Origin: Patagioenas fasciata
Lineage: Eukaryota > Chordata > Aves > Columbiformes > Columbidae
NCBI RefSeq assembly: GCF_037038585.1
Contig: NC_092524.1
Span: 48,631,001-48,695,000 of the forward strand
Direction: 5' to 3'
Length of the DNA stretch: 64,000 bases
A program made the translations under genes and the position numbers. Shown here piece after piece: positions 12,713 through 25,757 of the stretch. The notes beneath the pieces were generated by a model. The model made no database searches. It was not told where the DNA came from and saw nothing but the letters and a program-made list of their open reading frames with translations. Within the stretch, counting starts at the first letter, position 1. Each line of letters begins with the position of its first letter.

Positions 12713-15100
12713 CCCACACAAGAGTAATACCAGTAATCCCTGCTATTTCCTGAGCCAGCTCTCATAAAATCACACATTGTTCTTTTTTGCCTTCAGTCTT
12801 GAATACATCTATTCCTCTGGTGCTTCCAGACTGAATGTGTTGTTATTATCCAGGGCTTATAGATAGGAGTTTCAGATACCTCGTGGTAGTTTTTCTTAAA
12901 AAAATGTGACCCGTAATTTCATGCCATTTGTGGCATTTCCACCCACTTTAATGATCATCTTATCCTGTGATGTACACTATGACTGTCAGTTATAGAATAA
13001 ACATTTAGGCGTTAGTTTTAAGGCAGCTACTATTGACAATCATGCTGTGGTATCAAAGTGTGCAAATATATTTTAACCTAGAAGGGGTTTCTAGTCAACA
13101 TTAAAGTTTGCATGCCGTGCACGGATTGCTGCCAACAGGTCTCTGCTATGCTGTGGTGATGCCTCTAGTCATATCTCTTGCCCAAAAGTTCTGTAGTGCT
13201 GCCTTTCCTGTTAAAGAATGTGGGATCCTCAGAAAAAAGGGAAATTCCAAGCGCTTAATAGGTTGTTCTATAGATGTGTAGTGACTCTCATTATTTTTCT
13301 TGATTTCTGCCTCAATAGCAGTTTGGACTATAACCTGTGGTATCCAACAGTAGCACCCCAACCACTGGACTGCAGTGCTTCATCTGAACCCATCCAGCTG
13401 CATGCCTGATAAATGCTACTCTGAGAAGGTTTCCAAGAAAATCATGTTTATGTAACACGGGTCAGTCAGCAAAAGTAGCTGGTCTTCTTTTCTCTGCCAG
13501 CTTGGAGGGCGTTTGAAAGCCTGTACTGAAACTCTTGAGAGTTGTTTTGTTGCCAGCTAAAGATGGTATTGTCTTTTCTTATGTACTGAAATTACGCAGT
13601 GGTGAGGACTAATTAAATGTAGGTGACAGCAGAGAGACCTTCCCTGCGCATTTCTGTGTCTGTGTTCCTGACTGAGACCGCAGATGCTAAGAGCAGAAGC
13701 ATTGAGATTTAAGTAATGCAGATAATCTTAAGGTGGTTTATATATATATACACAAAATATGTATATATAAAATATTGAATGCATGCTTCTCAATGTGCTT
13801 GATTTCTAAGACAGAAGAAACTGTAAAGGGGAAATTTTTTTTCTCAAAGAGAGTACTGAAAATCCAAACATATGAAAAGATATGTGTCCTTTTTGCCTGT
13901 TTTATAGTCATCTCTTAAATGCAATTGGGAAAAAACCTGTGGGAAGAAGTGGTGTGGAAGTTATGGTGAACTGTTAGCACTTCAGAGCACTCTCAAGGGA
14001 GACATTGTGCTAACAGCTGCAGGAACAGTTCATTGCTGTGGACGATGCAGCTCTTCTGTTTGGTAGGATGGCTGGCTACACATACACGCACTTGCAAAAG
14101 AGGAGGAGGGGGGTGGAGGGAAATCTTAGTTTGCAGAAAAGTGAGGTTTCTCAGGTTTTAAGTGTTGAACAGGGGCATCTGTGCTGTATGCGTCTATTCA
14201 CTTGTGAGGAGATTAAATGTGCTCCACCTAGCAGGCTGTAGGCTTTGAGAAAGAGGATTTAGTAGTTTGAATTTACCCCTTATCACAATTGTCCACTTAG
14301 CTCAGAAGCAGCTGTCTAGTGCCTTGCTTTTCACATTCACTCTAGCCGTTTCTTGCTTACCTTTCTGTGCTTTTCACCTGTTACTCAGAAGAAAACATTG
14401 GAGGTATGGTTTGAAAGAAAGCAATTAAAAGGCATTGAGCTGCAGAACTCAGAACTAAGCATCAGGTATTCATTCTCTAAGTAGCTGAATTTATGTGTAA
14501 AGGAAAGCATATTTTATCCTATTAATAGTGTTACAACAGATGCACCTCCATAGGCTAAGGGAATAAGGAATAACAGGGTCAGGAATAACAATGGGGCAGC
14601 TATGGGTGGTCATCTCCACACTTCATGAGTGATTAAGAATTTTAATTGTAAATAGAAGGAAGACGGTAGAGTACTTAGTGTACATTTTATTGGGAGCTTC
14701 TCCCAAGTATGATGAACAGGACTGATAAAAACATACCTGTGTATAGATTTGATTGGACAATGGATCATTGGAGGATCAGAAGTGACTTCTTAATAAGAAA
14801 AAACTAGATAGGCTAGGTTGTGAAAATGAAGACAGGCTGTGAGTGTTGGGTAGAGAGGGGAAATCTGTGGAGCAGGGCAGAGCTAGGGTGACTGTGATGT
14901 GTGACCATGTCACAGTGACAGATTAGGAAAATAATCTTTGTGGCAGAATTATAGATGGCTTATGAAATGCTAGCAGAAATGAGTGTTGTATCTGCAGCTG
15001 TCTGAAGACTGTAAAAGTTAGTGGCTTGTTAAACTTTTGTAATAAGAAGTCTTAAATTCAGATGAATTTCATCAACTGCTATCTTTTATTCTTATTCTGC
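12713..15100. other. Non-coding stretch
   Basis: No gene recognised. It includes a TA-alternating microsatellite at 13738-13770. Open frames are up to 71 codons, with no domain or good splice context seen. Confidence 0.5.
13738..13770. repeat. TA dinucleotide microsatellite
   Basis: Alternating TA with an ACAC and an AAAATATG interruption, then TATATATA. A typical degenerate (TA)n array. Confidence 0.8.
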
Positions 15101-15121
15101 ATTTTATCTTTTTGTTTACAG

Positions 15122-15225
15122 AGGTATATGAAATCTTGAAACAAAGCATAGATCAGTGTCAAGCAAGATCAAGGTCGTCTTCTGGATTGTTTTACAAAGC
15201 ACAGGAAACTTTAGTTTTGGCTTAG
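15122..15225 (+). other. Possible small terminal exon (weak)
   Basis: A pyrimidine-rich run ending in 'tttttgtttacag' at 15109-15121 looks like a splice acceptor. It is followed by an open frame of 33 codons from 15124 to a TAG at 15223-15225. The translation is mixed-composition (Lys, Gln, Ser, Arg and hydrophobic residues) and not repeat-derived. I do not recognise the product. Good-looking acceptors occur by chance at this density, so this is a hint only. Confidence 0.13.
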
Positions 15226-18200
15226 TGAATTTATTCACCCATAGCTGCCAAGTTGAGGAGATCCCTGTGACAGTCCTACAGTCCTACATGTCCGCAGTCT
15301 CATGACTATCCATGTTTTGTACCTTTTCCTGCACATCACGGGTGTCTACAATGACAGTAGCAGTATATGGTATGGGTTAAGACTGACTTCTCTGAAAATG
15401 CTGGCATTTACCATTTTGGGGAAAGAGGAATTTTAGCCAGGTCTTAGTGGTATTACATGTGAATCGTGAAGGTATAAGTAACTTTAACACTTTGTGGCTC
15501 TAAAAAATAGCATTATATATGCACTAAACATTACACAGTAGCATTATACAGAATTTAAACACTATCCATAATGATGCAAACCATAAATGCCAACAGACTG
15601 CCTCAAAGGTCAGGTTATTGGAGTCCAGATTTTCATATGACATAAGCAGCAGGACCAAAGTCAAATACTAAAATAATTGTCTGGATTTTTTGGTGGGTTT
15701 ACAAGGCTGGATACATAATTCTGTTCTGCTTTTCGTTAGGAGCTCAAGCAAGGGCCAGTCTCAAACTGTATTTGTTTTATGAACTTGTGGACAGCTGTGG
15801 AATCACAGCACTTACTGGCTTTCTGTATTGATAAAAACATCCCACCTCTTCTCTTTTTTCTTTAAGTCTGTTTCTTCCTACTTGGGATCTTCAAAAGATC
15901 ACAAAAATTGATCACACTAACAGGGTAATGAGTAAGAGACTTTCTAGTTGTAGTTCCAGTTGCTGATGCTGCACTGCAATATCATTTACTTGGTAGCCAA
16001 AGATGGCCTAAAGTCCCACTTGGTATACCCAGATAAATCTCGCTACCTCAACCAATATAAAAACAGGTGTTGGTGCAGCTTACACAGAAGCGGATTTTTA
16101 CCTTCGAGAATGAGCAAGCTTTTCTCAAATATATTTTGGCTGTTGCTTTTTTACCTTGTCCGTATGCCATTGCACTTCAAACAACAAATTTACTGTTTTG
16201 TGAAATGCTTTGGAATATCTAGAGGTTAAAAGGCATGATAAAAGCCCAAAATTTTCTGCCTTAACCATTACAGTACCAAATTCAGTCCCTTGAGTCATAA
16301 CTGTTTCAGTGTCAGGGAAATCAACATTGGATCATGAGTCACTTAGGCAGTCATGGTGTGCCAGCAGCACAATGCATTGGTCAAAGGTAGAAGCTCAGAT
16401 GATTTATAGTTTAAAAAGAAAAACATGGCAAAAGCCACTGAAATCACCTGATATTCTAATAGGTGCTAGCTGTAGGTAAGTAGCCTGGTGAAGAAGGGAA
16501 AAACCCTGGATATGCGTAGTCTTTCAACTGAAACACCTTTGTGAAGAGATGGACATTTTGATAACAATGATGTTTAACTAGTGAAGACTTTGTGCATCAG
16601 TAGTCCTTAACAATAGCTTCTTTTCTCTGGGACTGTTTGGGAGCTGCTTCTGTAGAGCAATGAAAAGCATCTCAGAAGCAAGGTTCCTGACTCATGTCCA
16701 TACCTGTGACACAAATGGCCTTTGAGCTGTGCATGAAACCAGTACACATATTTATATATGTATTTTTTCATGCATATGGGTATAGTATGAGCATGCAGAG
16801 AGGGTAAGAATGCTTTATATTTTGAAGTATAAATTCTGCTTACATTAGAGGTGAGAAAAAAAGATGAGGGTAAGGCTGGATCTCCAGGACCAGGTTTCAT
16901 GAAATAAACTTGGTTCAGGCTTTGTCTGTCTACCCAAGGTAGATCAAAATCAGAAGTTGAGGACTGCTGAGATTTTACGTAGCATTAGAGAGATTGTCGA
17001 TTCTAGATTTAAATGCAGGACCAGGCACTGGTCTGGGGGAAGGTGGGATTTTTTTAATTACCACAAAGAAGTGATGCTTATGTCAGTTGACTATGGAAGT
17101 ATAATAAATCAGATCAAGTGAGGTGTTATCTGATGTGAACTTCTGTGTGTTCAAAGCTCATTGTAAGAATGAAATGATGATGCTTGTTTTTCAGTGAACA
17201 AGAGGTTAGCCTCAGCTCAGCTTTTATCTAGCTCTCTGCATGGGATAGGGAAAGAAGAATAAATTGGTTTAATGGCTGTGAGCAGGGGTTTTGAGATAGG
17301 TTGAATCTCATGCTTACTGTAGAAACTGCAAGATGGGGAAAATTTAATGTATTGTTTTGTGCCTGCCTGCATTGACTTATTCTGCTTTCCTCTTAACAAT
17401 ATATCTTCCTTAAGGAGAGATACTGCATTTATTTCTGATGAGTCATACCACTGGAATGCATTTTGATAATTAGTACATGTGTATTGCTTCTGTGTGCTTA
17501 CAGGTCTGGGCACAGGAACTTAATTATTTGTGTGTTCTGCATCACCACAAACCTTGTAAGAATAATTCTGAAAGTTTCTGCCAGGGTTACTAAGACTGGG
17601 AATTGGTGTCCTTAATCTTCCTCTTCTCCTGCTATCGTTATTTATTCATGTGGGAGGAAATTGTGCAGCCTTATCTCCAGAACCTGTGGAGGGGATAGTA
17701 CCCCAGTTGTAAAATCTCAGGGAACCCAGCTGCAAAGCTACAAGAGCTGCCCTAGTCTTAAAGACCCACAAGCTCCCATGGTTTCGCAAAGCTGAAGCAT
17801 CTTCCTAATTGAACCGTATAGTTTCAGCTGTATAATCAAAACTATTCTTGCAAGCATCTCTCAAAAGTCCCTGAGTGTTTATTGACATCTAAAGAGCTTT
17901 TAAATGTCATTAACAATCTTAATTTCTACTGACTGTCCATTTTTATGTCAATTGGCTGAGCACCTGCTAGAGAACTTGGATCAGTTATGGTTCTCTCACA
18001 TATAGGTAGTAGTTTTATGTGCATAGCAAGGTGAAGGCAATCTGACTACCCATTGAATATGGCTCATGCCCTAGCGTTGGGCTGCTACCTGTTCAGAAAT
18101 AGCAGTGGTCAAATGTTCATATTGCTGAAACACTTCAAAACAGCCAGCTTTTTTCCATTGCTGTGAGGGAATATTTGGATGACCTTAAGCACCTTTCAAA

Positions 18201-21200
18201 GATACTCTGCAAGAAAAATGTCTCTGTTTTATAGAACTGACAGTCTCACTCATTGTTTCTTACTCTAAGTTCTATGAACTTTAAATACCTAAAGTGCCTT
18301 GTCTCTGGAATGTAGTTATTTAAACATGTAAGCCTGGGGTTCTACCTAGTGTAAACCTGTAGCGATTCCAGTGAAATGGGAGGATTTAGCCTTGATTTAC
18401 ACCAGTGAAAATGAGAACATAGTCTGGCTGTGCTTTCTTCTGCCAGCACCATTAGATGAGGCTCAAGGGAAGAGCTGGTTGCTCCTGCTGCCAGTAGCTT
18501 ACGTCTTTCTGGTTTCCTCTCTCTTACAGAGCCTTAGGAGAGGCACAATCTGCAGTGAACTGAAAGAAGCTGTATCCACTTTGTTTAGGAGAGAATGATC
18601 GTAACAGAGGAGTTCTGTCCTAAAGGCAGTTTCTATGGTATATCACAAATACTATGGGATGTAGTGGCAAGTGCCTTTAAGGTACTGGTTCATACTTCTG
18701 TTGCCTTACAACTTTCTTGTTGAAACTTAGTGAGGATCTTACCAGGGTTTTATGGGAAACAAACTCTGAATTACAGCTATCTCCAGGAATAAGGTTTTGA
18801 TAATACTTACCCCAGAAAACCTTCCTAGAAAAGGGTTGAGTGACACAATGAATGCCCCCAGGAGTTTTTAATTTTCAAAGATCTGGTTCAAAGAGGGCAT
18901 GATTGCAAGAAAATGAAATGAATAATCTGTGATGTGAACACTGAGTTAAAACAAATAATTATATTTGTTCAGGAAAGCTTTTGACATGTGTAAGCAGCAA
19001 ACTGAGCTTGAGGGAAATTTGTGAAACTGTTTCAGCTCACTGCAGAGGGTGGGTAAAGGTGATCAGAGCAGAACTAGTGGAACAGCACAGAGAACAGGCT
19101 GAACTGAGTAATAATGTCTGATACCAGATTGCATATGGCCTCTATGATATGTGCCCTGACTGTTTCCATTGTGTCAGAACCCAATTTTAACTGAAAAATG
19201 GCTTTGAGTTTGAAAGGCAAATTAAAAATGATAGATTATTTAAATAAAATAGCCCTTTGTGTGTGAATGACATTCAGCTAATGACAGAGTCTTTAAATGC
19301 TTTTTGTATTTGTGCATTTTTTTCTTCAAGCTTCCTTCAACTCCTCTTGAAAATTGCTCTTGGGCAATTAGCTAAGAAGCAAATTTCTCTTTCTCTAAAA
19401 TGTTGTCTGTGCAGGCAATGGTGCTTTTTTTTTTCCCATCTCATACTGGGACTGAATTTTACAGGCTTTCTGCAGTGGTTGCCAATGTACAAAGCAATGA
19501 GAAATGGGCTGTTGGAATTTGATTTTAGCAATGAGAAGGAAACAGCAAAACACAAAGGAAGACAAGCTGCTCATGAAAAAGATGGAAGAATGAGGGACAA
19601 GAGTTATTCCCATTACTTTACAAATTCATCAGTCTCCAATGTAATGTAACGCTTTATAAGGTGTCCTTCTGGCAAGAAGGAAGGGGTTTTTTTGAAACAG
19701 CAATGATTAAGGGACACATTTGTTTTATTTTTCTAGCTACCTCTAGTTTTGTTAGAGGCATTGGTTTGCACCCATCAAAATTAAATTGACTATAAAGCCA
19801 TATAGTCACATTGCTATAGGATGCTGTGAAGAGAGAAGAGTACAATTCTTCATGCAGAGAAAAGAGCAGTGAAAGCACCTATGGCCATTTACAGACATGC
19901 TATGCCAGTTAGCACAACAAACCCTTTGCCCATTTTGACAGCTGTAGAAGTAACTTGAATGGAAGCCATGACACTCAGTTTTATTTACACTAAAAAACCA
20001 CAAACAAACAAAACCCGATCCAAAACAGAATATGCTGTTAGAAAGTGTTTTCTTAATATGGAGTTTTGGCTTGCAATAGTGGCTTATCATCCTGTGAGGG
20101 CATCCCTATGGGACTGAAGTCAAACAACATGTTCTGAGAACCAGAGCATCCATTTGAAGTGTCATCCTTCAGATAAAGGTTTTGCTCAAGTGTTTTATGA
20201 GTCTGTCCCTTGAAAACAGACCATCAGCATTGTAGTGCTTATAGGCTTCTAACTACTGTGACAATACCATACAAAAATATTTTAACTAAGCAAACTTTTC
20301 TCAGCATGCAAAGGTACCTTCTGTTTTTACAGTATCCTGAGACTTCAGTGTAGCTATCACTTATACAGTTTTGGAGTGAGGATTCACTGTGAGATCATTT
20401 AATAGCCAAAACATTCAGATTTTTCTTCACGTTTTCTTGTGCAGTAGGTTCTCTGTGTACTGAGTTTGCCAAAGACATCCACTTTCTTCATACATCTTAT
20501 TTTTTAAATAATGAAGCCAAAGGCTAGTTAACCAAAATTGGTGGTGTTTTACAGTTCACTGTGCTTTCTTTTTGGGGCAGGAGATAGAATACTGGTCAGT
20601 GGAGAAAATGTAACAAATTCAAAGAGTACAAGTGAAGTGAGACTGATAGTCATGATTTAGACTGTAGAGGACATTTATCAATCTGACAGAATTACCAGCA
20701 TAATCACCAAGTTGTAGTGTAGGATGGAGGTGACTGTTCTCTCAGAACTTGGTGAAACTGGGGCCTGGAGCAACAGCAATCTCATTGCTAGTGGTGGAAA
20801 CTCAAAGCTGGAGCGCACTGAGTGTCCCCACCTGAGCTAAAATGGTTTCTCCAGGTCAGGAAATAGGTACCTGATCAGTGCAGGACAGAAAATTTGGAGG
20901 GAGGGAGTATCTTGTCGTGTCCCATTCCATTTCAACCCCATCATCCTCCCCAACAGAGACAGACGCATGCACTTTCAGTTTAGCTGCTATATCCACATCT
21001 ACTCAATAGGTAAATACTTGGTTCTCCTGCACTGTTTATTCTTTCTATCTGCAAAGCTGTTACATCTATAAAGCTGCAAAATAGATTCTAAAAGACCCCA
21101 CACTGTGTGTGCACTAGACCTACTGCTCTGAAGTATATCAATGTACATGGCTCTGTATACACTTATTTTACAAAAGCAGATTATTGTAGCATGGTCTTCA

Positions 21201-22220
21201 ATTTGTGAGCATGTTGTTGTTGCAACAGACCATAGTTGACAATGAGGAAACTCTAAAGTCTGACCATGGGCTGAGAGCCTTGTTAAGCACAGAACAATTA
21301 CTGAGTTGTTCTAATACCTTTGTGATCTTTTATTTAAGGGGTCAGCTTTATGCAATTAACAACTACAACTAATACTGAAAGAAAAGGCCACTCTACAAGA
21401 ATGCATGGTAGTTGTGTAGGTTCTTGAAGTGTCAGTGAACTTGTTTTTTCAAGTCATAGTGCAATCAAAATGCAGAGAATGCCAGGCTGGAGGTCAGAAA
21501 GGAAAAGTCATCTTTCTGCTGTAATTTCACGTGTCCGCGCTCTTGTACTACTTTCTGAATTTTCATCTTTCTCCTCGGTATTCTGTAATTTGTCTTACTC
21601 TATTCATGAACTTATATGGCCATAACCATTGTAATACTGGATTTATGATATTGGAGACAGAATACTGAAACCACAGGGGACAGATAATTTACCTTAGGGG
21701 CAGTGTAAGAGCAAGGCAATCTGGCTGTGTTCTCTCTTCACAGTCCCGGTCCCTGGTTCCCCTGTGTCAGCAGCAGGAGTGTGTGTGAGGTACAAATCTC
21801 TGTCAGTGCTCCTGTGCTAAGATTGTCCTTCTTGACCTAGATGCCATCCCTGCTCCTCTCCACTGCTTTGGAAAGCTGTCACACTTCTCCTGAGTACCTG
21901 CTGTGTAAAATTTTTGAGTGGTGTTTCTTTCATCTGTGGTCACAACTTCTAAAGCCTTTACTTGTATTTTACTCTAACAGATGATCTAACAGAATAATGA
22001 AAGGGTAGGGAGGGCAGGAGTGAGGCCATATTTCATGATATGGCTTCTTTGTGTGTAAGTCAGTCTGTGAAGGACATCACTGTGTGTCAGCAACTCAGTG
22101 AACACTGAAATGAGTTCCCGTGTCTCTGCTTCTGTGACAACTGCAGGCATGTTTTAGTTGCACAAAATTACCAGATACATTCAAAATGAGTGCATGCAAC
22201 AATCTTGTACCACTTTCAAG
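15226..22220. other. Non-coding stretch, nothing recognised
   Basis: No recognisable element over about 7 kb. The longest opening is a + frame at 19257-19649 (130 codons) with no domain. Overlapping minus frames across the same bases are open too, which argues for chance rather than coding. CR1 density here is zero, which is compatible with intron or gene-desert DNA. Confidence 0.5.
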
Positions 22221-22224
22221 TGTT

Positions 22225-22515
22225 TTAGCTCTGTGCAATCAGAAATGTGTGCAGTAATTATAAATAGCTAAGGGATTCTTTTACTGTTGCTGAATGTGCT
22301 GCATTTACTGCATGTATATGGAAAGTCACCAGAGCACTTTTCACTAATGCTAAGTAGATATAAATAAAAGGAAAGCTGTTAAATTTGAAACTGGCAAAGT
22401 AAATGTCATGAATATGCTTCAGTGTTGAGTGCAAGTAAATAACAGATGTGTTGTCAAATTTATTGGCCTATATTTGTAGCAACAGAAATGAAATTAAATA
22501 TGCACCACTGTGGCA
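22225..22515. promoter_or_regulatory. Candidate conserved non-coding block (texture only)
   Basis: This AT-rich, repeat-free block carries many TAAT/ATTA, AAATAAA and TGTGCAGTAATTA-like words, a texture common in vertebrate developmental enhancers. There is no alignment to support conservation; the call is inference from sequence feel. Confidence 0.15.
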
Positions 22516-22959
22516 ATGTAGAGAGTATTGATATTACTAGAGGGATTTAATCTGTGGCATTATCTAGAAGAAACATTCTTCCTACAAAACAAAACAACAC
22601 TATATTCACTAGCTCATTCTGTCAGTCGCTCTATCCTCACTGAGCCCACTGTGCTTTTTCTCTTTTCCCACTACTCTGTTTCCCAAGTGCGTTCCAGGTT
22701 GGCATCCTTAGCCCACAGGAGTGGGAGCACAGTGTTGAGAGGCAAAGCTGTGCACACTTGTACACAGCAGTGGTGGTTGCCAGCTCTGGCTGCCTAATTC
22801 AGTGCCTTCTGTTTTTCATCCCATTGGTGAGGGAGAATTTTTTTCCCTCGAAGTCAATCTCATTAATCTCTGACAGCTAGGTTGTGGTATTTTCAGACAT
22901 GAGCAGTTTAAGAAGCCCACATTTCATACTGGTATGCAAGCAAACACTTTGCAAGTTGC

Positions 22960-23560
22960 AACAACTGTGTCTACCTTGCCTAATGATGGGCAAATGCTAA
23001 TGCTGTCATCTGCAGAATGCGCATGTGTGCTTTGACATTGTCCCTGGGCATTAGCAGCAAGCCTGAAGGTAATTGCACAGGCCTCTTTCCCCTGCTGCAA
23101 ACAGCTCTGCTGTACTTTCCCTTCTCTGTGCCTGAGAGAGGTTGAGTTGTCAAAAGCTCATTCTATACCTTAGAGAGTTAAAGAGACTAAAGAAGTGGAG
23201 GGGAAAAGAGTCACGAAAGTAAAACAAAGCAAAGAAATCATGTAAACAAATTAATTAATTGTCTGGAAGTGAAGTGTGTGTTTGTAATTTTGCCCTTGTC
23301 GAAGGGAAATTGAAGTGCATTATGTTCACTGACTGATTTAAAAGCTCTTTCCTGCACAGCATCACCTAGAGAGAGAGAGGGCGGCCTGTTTGGAGCTCAT
23401 GCATTGGCTGCAGCTTCAATTAAAACAGGAATTCATTACTGGAAACCTCCAGAGAGAAGGCTGTTACTTCACTCTTCAAGATGAGGAGAAGGCTGCATTT
23501 TGTTTCACTGATTCACTCTTTTGTTTTGCTGCGAAGCCTTAGTTTTATACTAGAAGCATT
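22960..23560. promoter_or_regulatory. Candidate conserved non-coding element / enhancer
   Basis: About 600 bases free of recognisable repeats. It combines homeodomain-like words ('aaattaattaattg' near 23247, 'caattaaaacaggaattcatta' near 23415) with GC-richer words such as 'gcattggctgcag' near 23401 and a short GA run at 23371-23380. No frame is open across it. The mix of AT homeobox cores and intact CAG/CTG words resembles conserved vertebrate regulatory DNA. I cannot align it, so conservation is unproven. Confidence 0.27.
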
Positions 23561-24112
23561 TTATTTTGGCTCAGACTAGTAATAACCTTGAGATGCTGAT
23601 AAAGTTAAGAGATGTGAGACCATACTTGGAGTCAGGCTGTGCTTTTTTTTTACTAGTATTTACTGTGCTATTTATGTGAACAGAGATAGCATAACACACA
23701 GAGGGAACTTAAAAATTCAGTTTACTTCATGTTATGAATTCTAGGATTGATGCTGAGAGAATCTGGTCACAGAATAGCCATTAAATATTTCTAATTAGAT
23801 GCATATATATTATCTCAAAGTCTCACAGCATACTCATCAATATCTTCAGCTGCCAAATGCAAATACCTTTAATGTACCTGACTGTAGGTGCCTGGCAGGT
23901 GGCCAGGCTGTGTTCCGTTTAAGACCACAGAAAATCGTAGGGAGCGATAGGATCCCGTTTCTCTGAACTAGATAGGACAAGACTGTTGTAAGGAAAAGTA
24001 AATATTCTGGGGAAAGCTTTTGATTTTACATTTTATTTCAAAGGCTTTCCAGGTTGTCTGGGCAGGAATGCTTAACAAGTCTGCTGTAGAGAAGTGATCT
24101 CAGGGTTTCAGC

Positions 24113-24480
24113 TTGTTGCATTCAGCTTGTTTTATCTCTTATCCTTTCTCTTTTCCTCCCTGTAATAGGAAGCCCACTGGGGTTTTATTTTCTATGAAGC
24201 ACCCACAGATGGTTGTCTTGTCCCTTCCTTTTGTTCATTGTGAATGCAAAGACACAGCTAAACAAGAAGAGCACAGCCCCCTTCCTGGAATTAGCAGATA
24301 TTAAAGCAAATGCTTTTTCCGAAAGAAAGATGTTTGGCAGTCCTCCAATCCTTTTAGCAGGTGCAGTATGCCTGAGGCTGTGCCACACGTACATCTCTGA
24401 AATATTGTACCCCACTGTTTTGGACATCAAAGTGCTCCAGGGAAGGAAGTGCATGTCTGTATATGCACAGATGTATTAGT
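24113..24480. other. Repeat-free block open on both strands, possible conserved element
   Basis: Two frames of 88-89 codons are open over nearly the same bases, + at 24213-24479 and minus at 24185-24454. Neither shows a domain or convincing splice sites. The block could be a conserved non-coding element or simply low in stop codons by chance. Confidence 0.17.
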
Positions 24481-24561
24481 CCTCTGTGGTCAGTAACATG
24501 CACTAATTAATGAGCACTGGATCTGGGTCAAGAATTTTCTAATTGGAAATGTTAATTTCAT

Positions 24562-24612
24562 AAAAGAAGAAAAAAAAAAGAAAAAAGAAAACAACAACAA
24601 AAACAAAACACT
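24562..24612. repeat. A-rich simple repeat
   Basis: AAAG/AAAAC-type low-complexity tract with AAC triplets. The Phe/Val-rich minus frame over it is an artefact of the tract. Confidence 0.8.
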
Positions 24613-25042
24613 GAGAGAAAAGAGAGAATTTTTTTAAAAATCCAGATGCATATTTCATTTTGGAGACATCATTTAAACATGTGTGCAGTAACCAGGACTT
24701 TGTAGCAGAACTGTTCTGTTCTGGTCTGAACACCTTCCTTTCACAGCCCTGTTTTGTCCCCTAGCCAGTTCAGCCTCATTCCCATGGCAGAAGGCACTGA
24801 AGGCTGGGATGGAGAATGGAATTTAGGTCCATAAAGATATTGGGCATAGGTGGATTTATGATAAAAAGCCAAATCTGTGGAGGAGGTGGCATGAGTGGGA
24901 TTTTGACATTTTTCCCCTCAGTGGAGTGGTGAACTCTAGATTTATTATGACAGGACACTAATCAAGTTCGTCAGTGCTGGTGGAGATTGGGGTTAATTAA
25001 AAAGGAGAGAACACAGATTTTTCAGCACAGCCTTTTACCTGA

Positions 25043-25400
25043 CCAAGCCTAGAGAAAAGGAGACTCTGGAGAGACCTCACTGTGGTCTACAGCTTCCTCA
25101 CCAGGGGAGGAAGAAGGGCAGGTGCTGATCTCTTTTCTCCAGCAACCAATGATAGGACCTGAGGGAATGGCAGGAAGATGTGCCAGGGCACTTCAGGTTG
25201 GATATTAGGAAAAGGTTCTTCACCCAGAGGGTGGTGGAGCACTGGAACAGGCTCCCCAGGGAGGCTTGACAGTGTTCAAGTGGAGACTGGACAATGCCTC
25301 CAGACACATGGTGTGAGTTTTGGGTTTGTCATATGCAGGGACAGGAGTTGGACTCAATTATCTTTGTGGGTCCCTTCCAACTCCGGACATTCTATGATGT
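25043..25400 (+). mobile_element. CR1 LINE, 3' end fragment, + strand
   Basis: A 5'-truncated copy of the avian CR1 non-LTR retrotransposon. It starts with a worn 'agcctagagaaaaggag' (the end of the ORF2 coding region) and continues with 'caggttggatattaggaaaa' at 25195-25214 and the 'tggagcactggaacaggct' block. It closes with 'gttggactcaattatctttg' and 'gtcccttccaactc', then a single 'attctatgatg' tail unit. All of these are standard CR1 3'-region landmarks in order. The open frames overlapping it are meaningless. The downstream wording ('cagacacatggtgtgag') suggests a different subfamily from the copies at 36 and 51 kb. Confidence 0.93.
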
Positions 25401-25700
25401 ATTTGGCTCTTCCTTCCGTGTCTTTTGATTTTTCTGTTTGCTAGGTTTTGGGCTATCCTTTGTAATATTTCCACAGCACAGTTGTGTCCTGACCTGTGGC
25501 CTTTTCTGCATACAGCATTATAAATATTTAACAGTGATAACAACAGAGAGCATGCTTATCCCTTGATATTTGGGAAACATAAAGCTGGAAATTTTATTAT
25601 TTCAGTAGATCTATTTCTGTCTTTCCAAGAGGACTGCAGACAACAAATAACAGTCCTGTTGTCCATTTTGTATATACTGCCTTCTGCCTTGCCCCCCACC

Positions 25701-25757
25701 CACAACCAAAACAAACCAATCAAACAAACAAAAACAAACAAACAGAAAAAAAAAGTG
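25701..25757. repeat. AAAC simple repeat
   Basis: An AAAC/AACA array ending in a nine-A run. Low-complexity sequence with no coding meaning. Confidence 0.85.
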
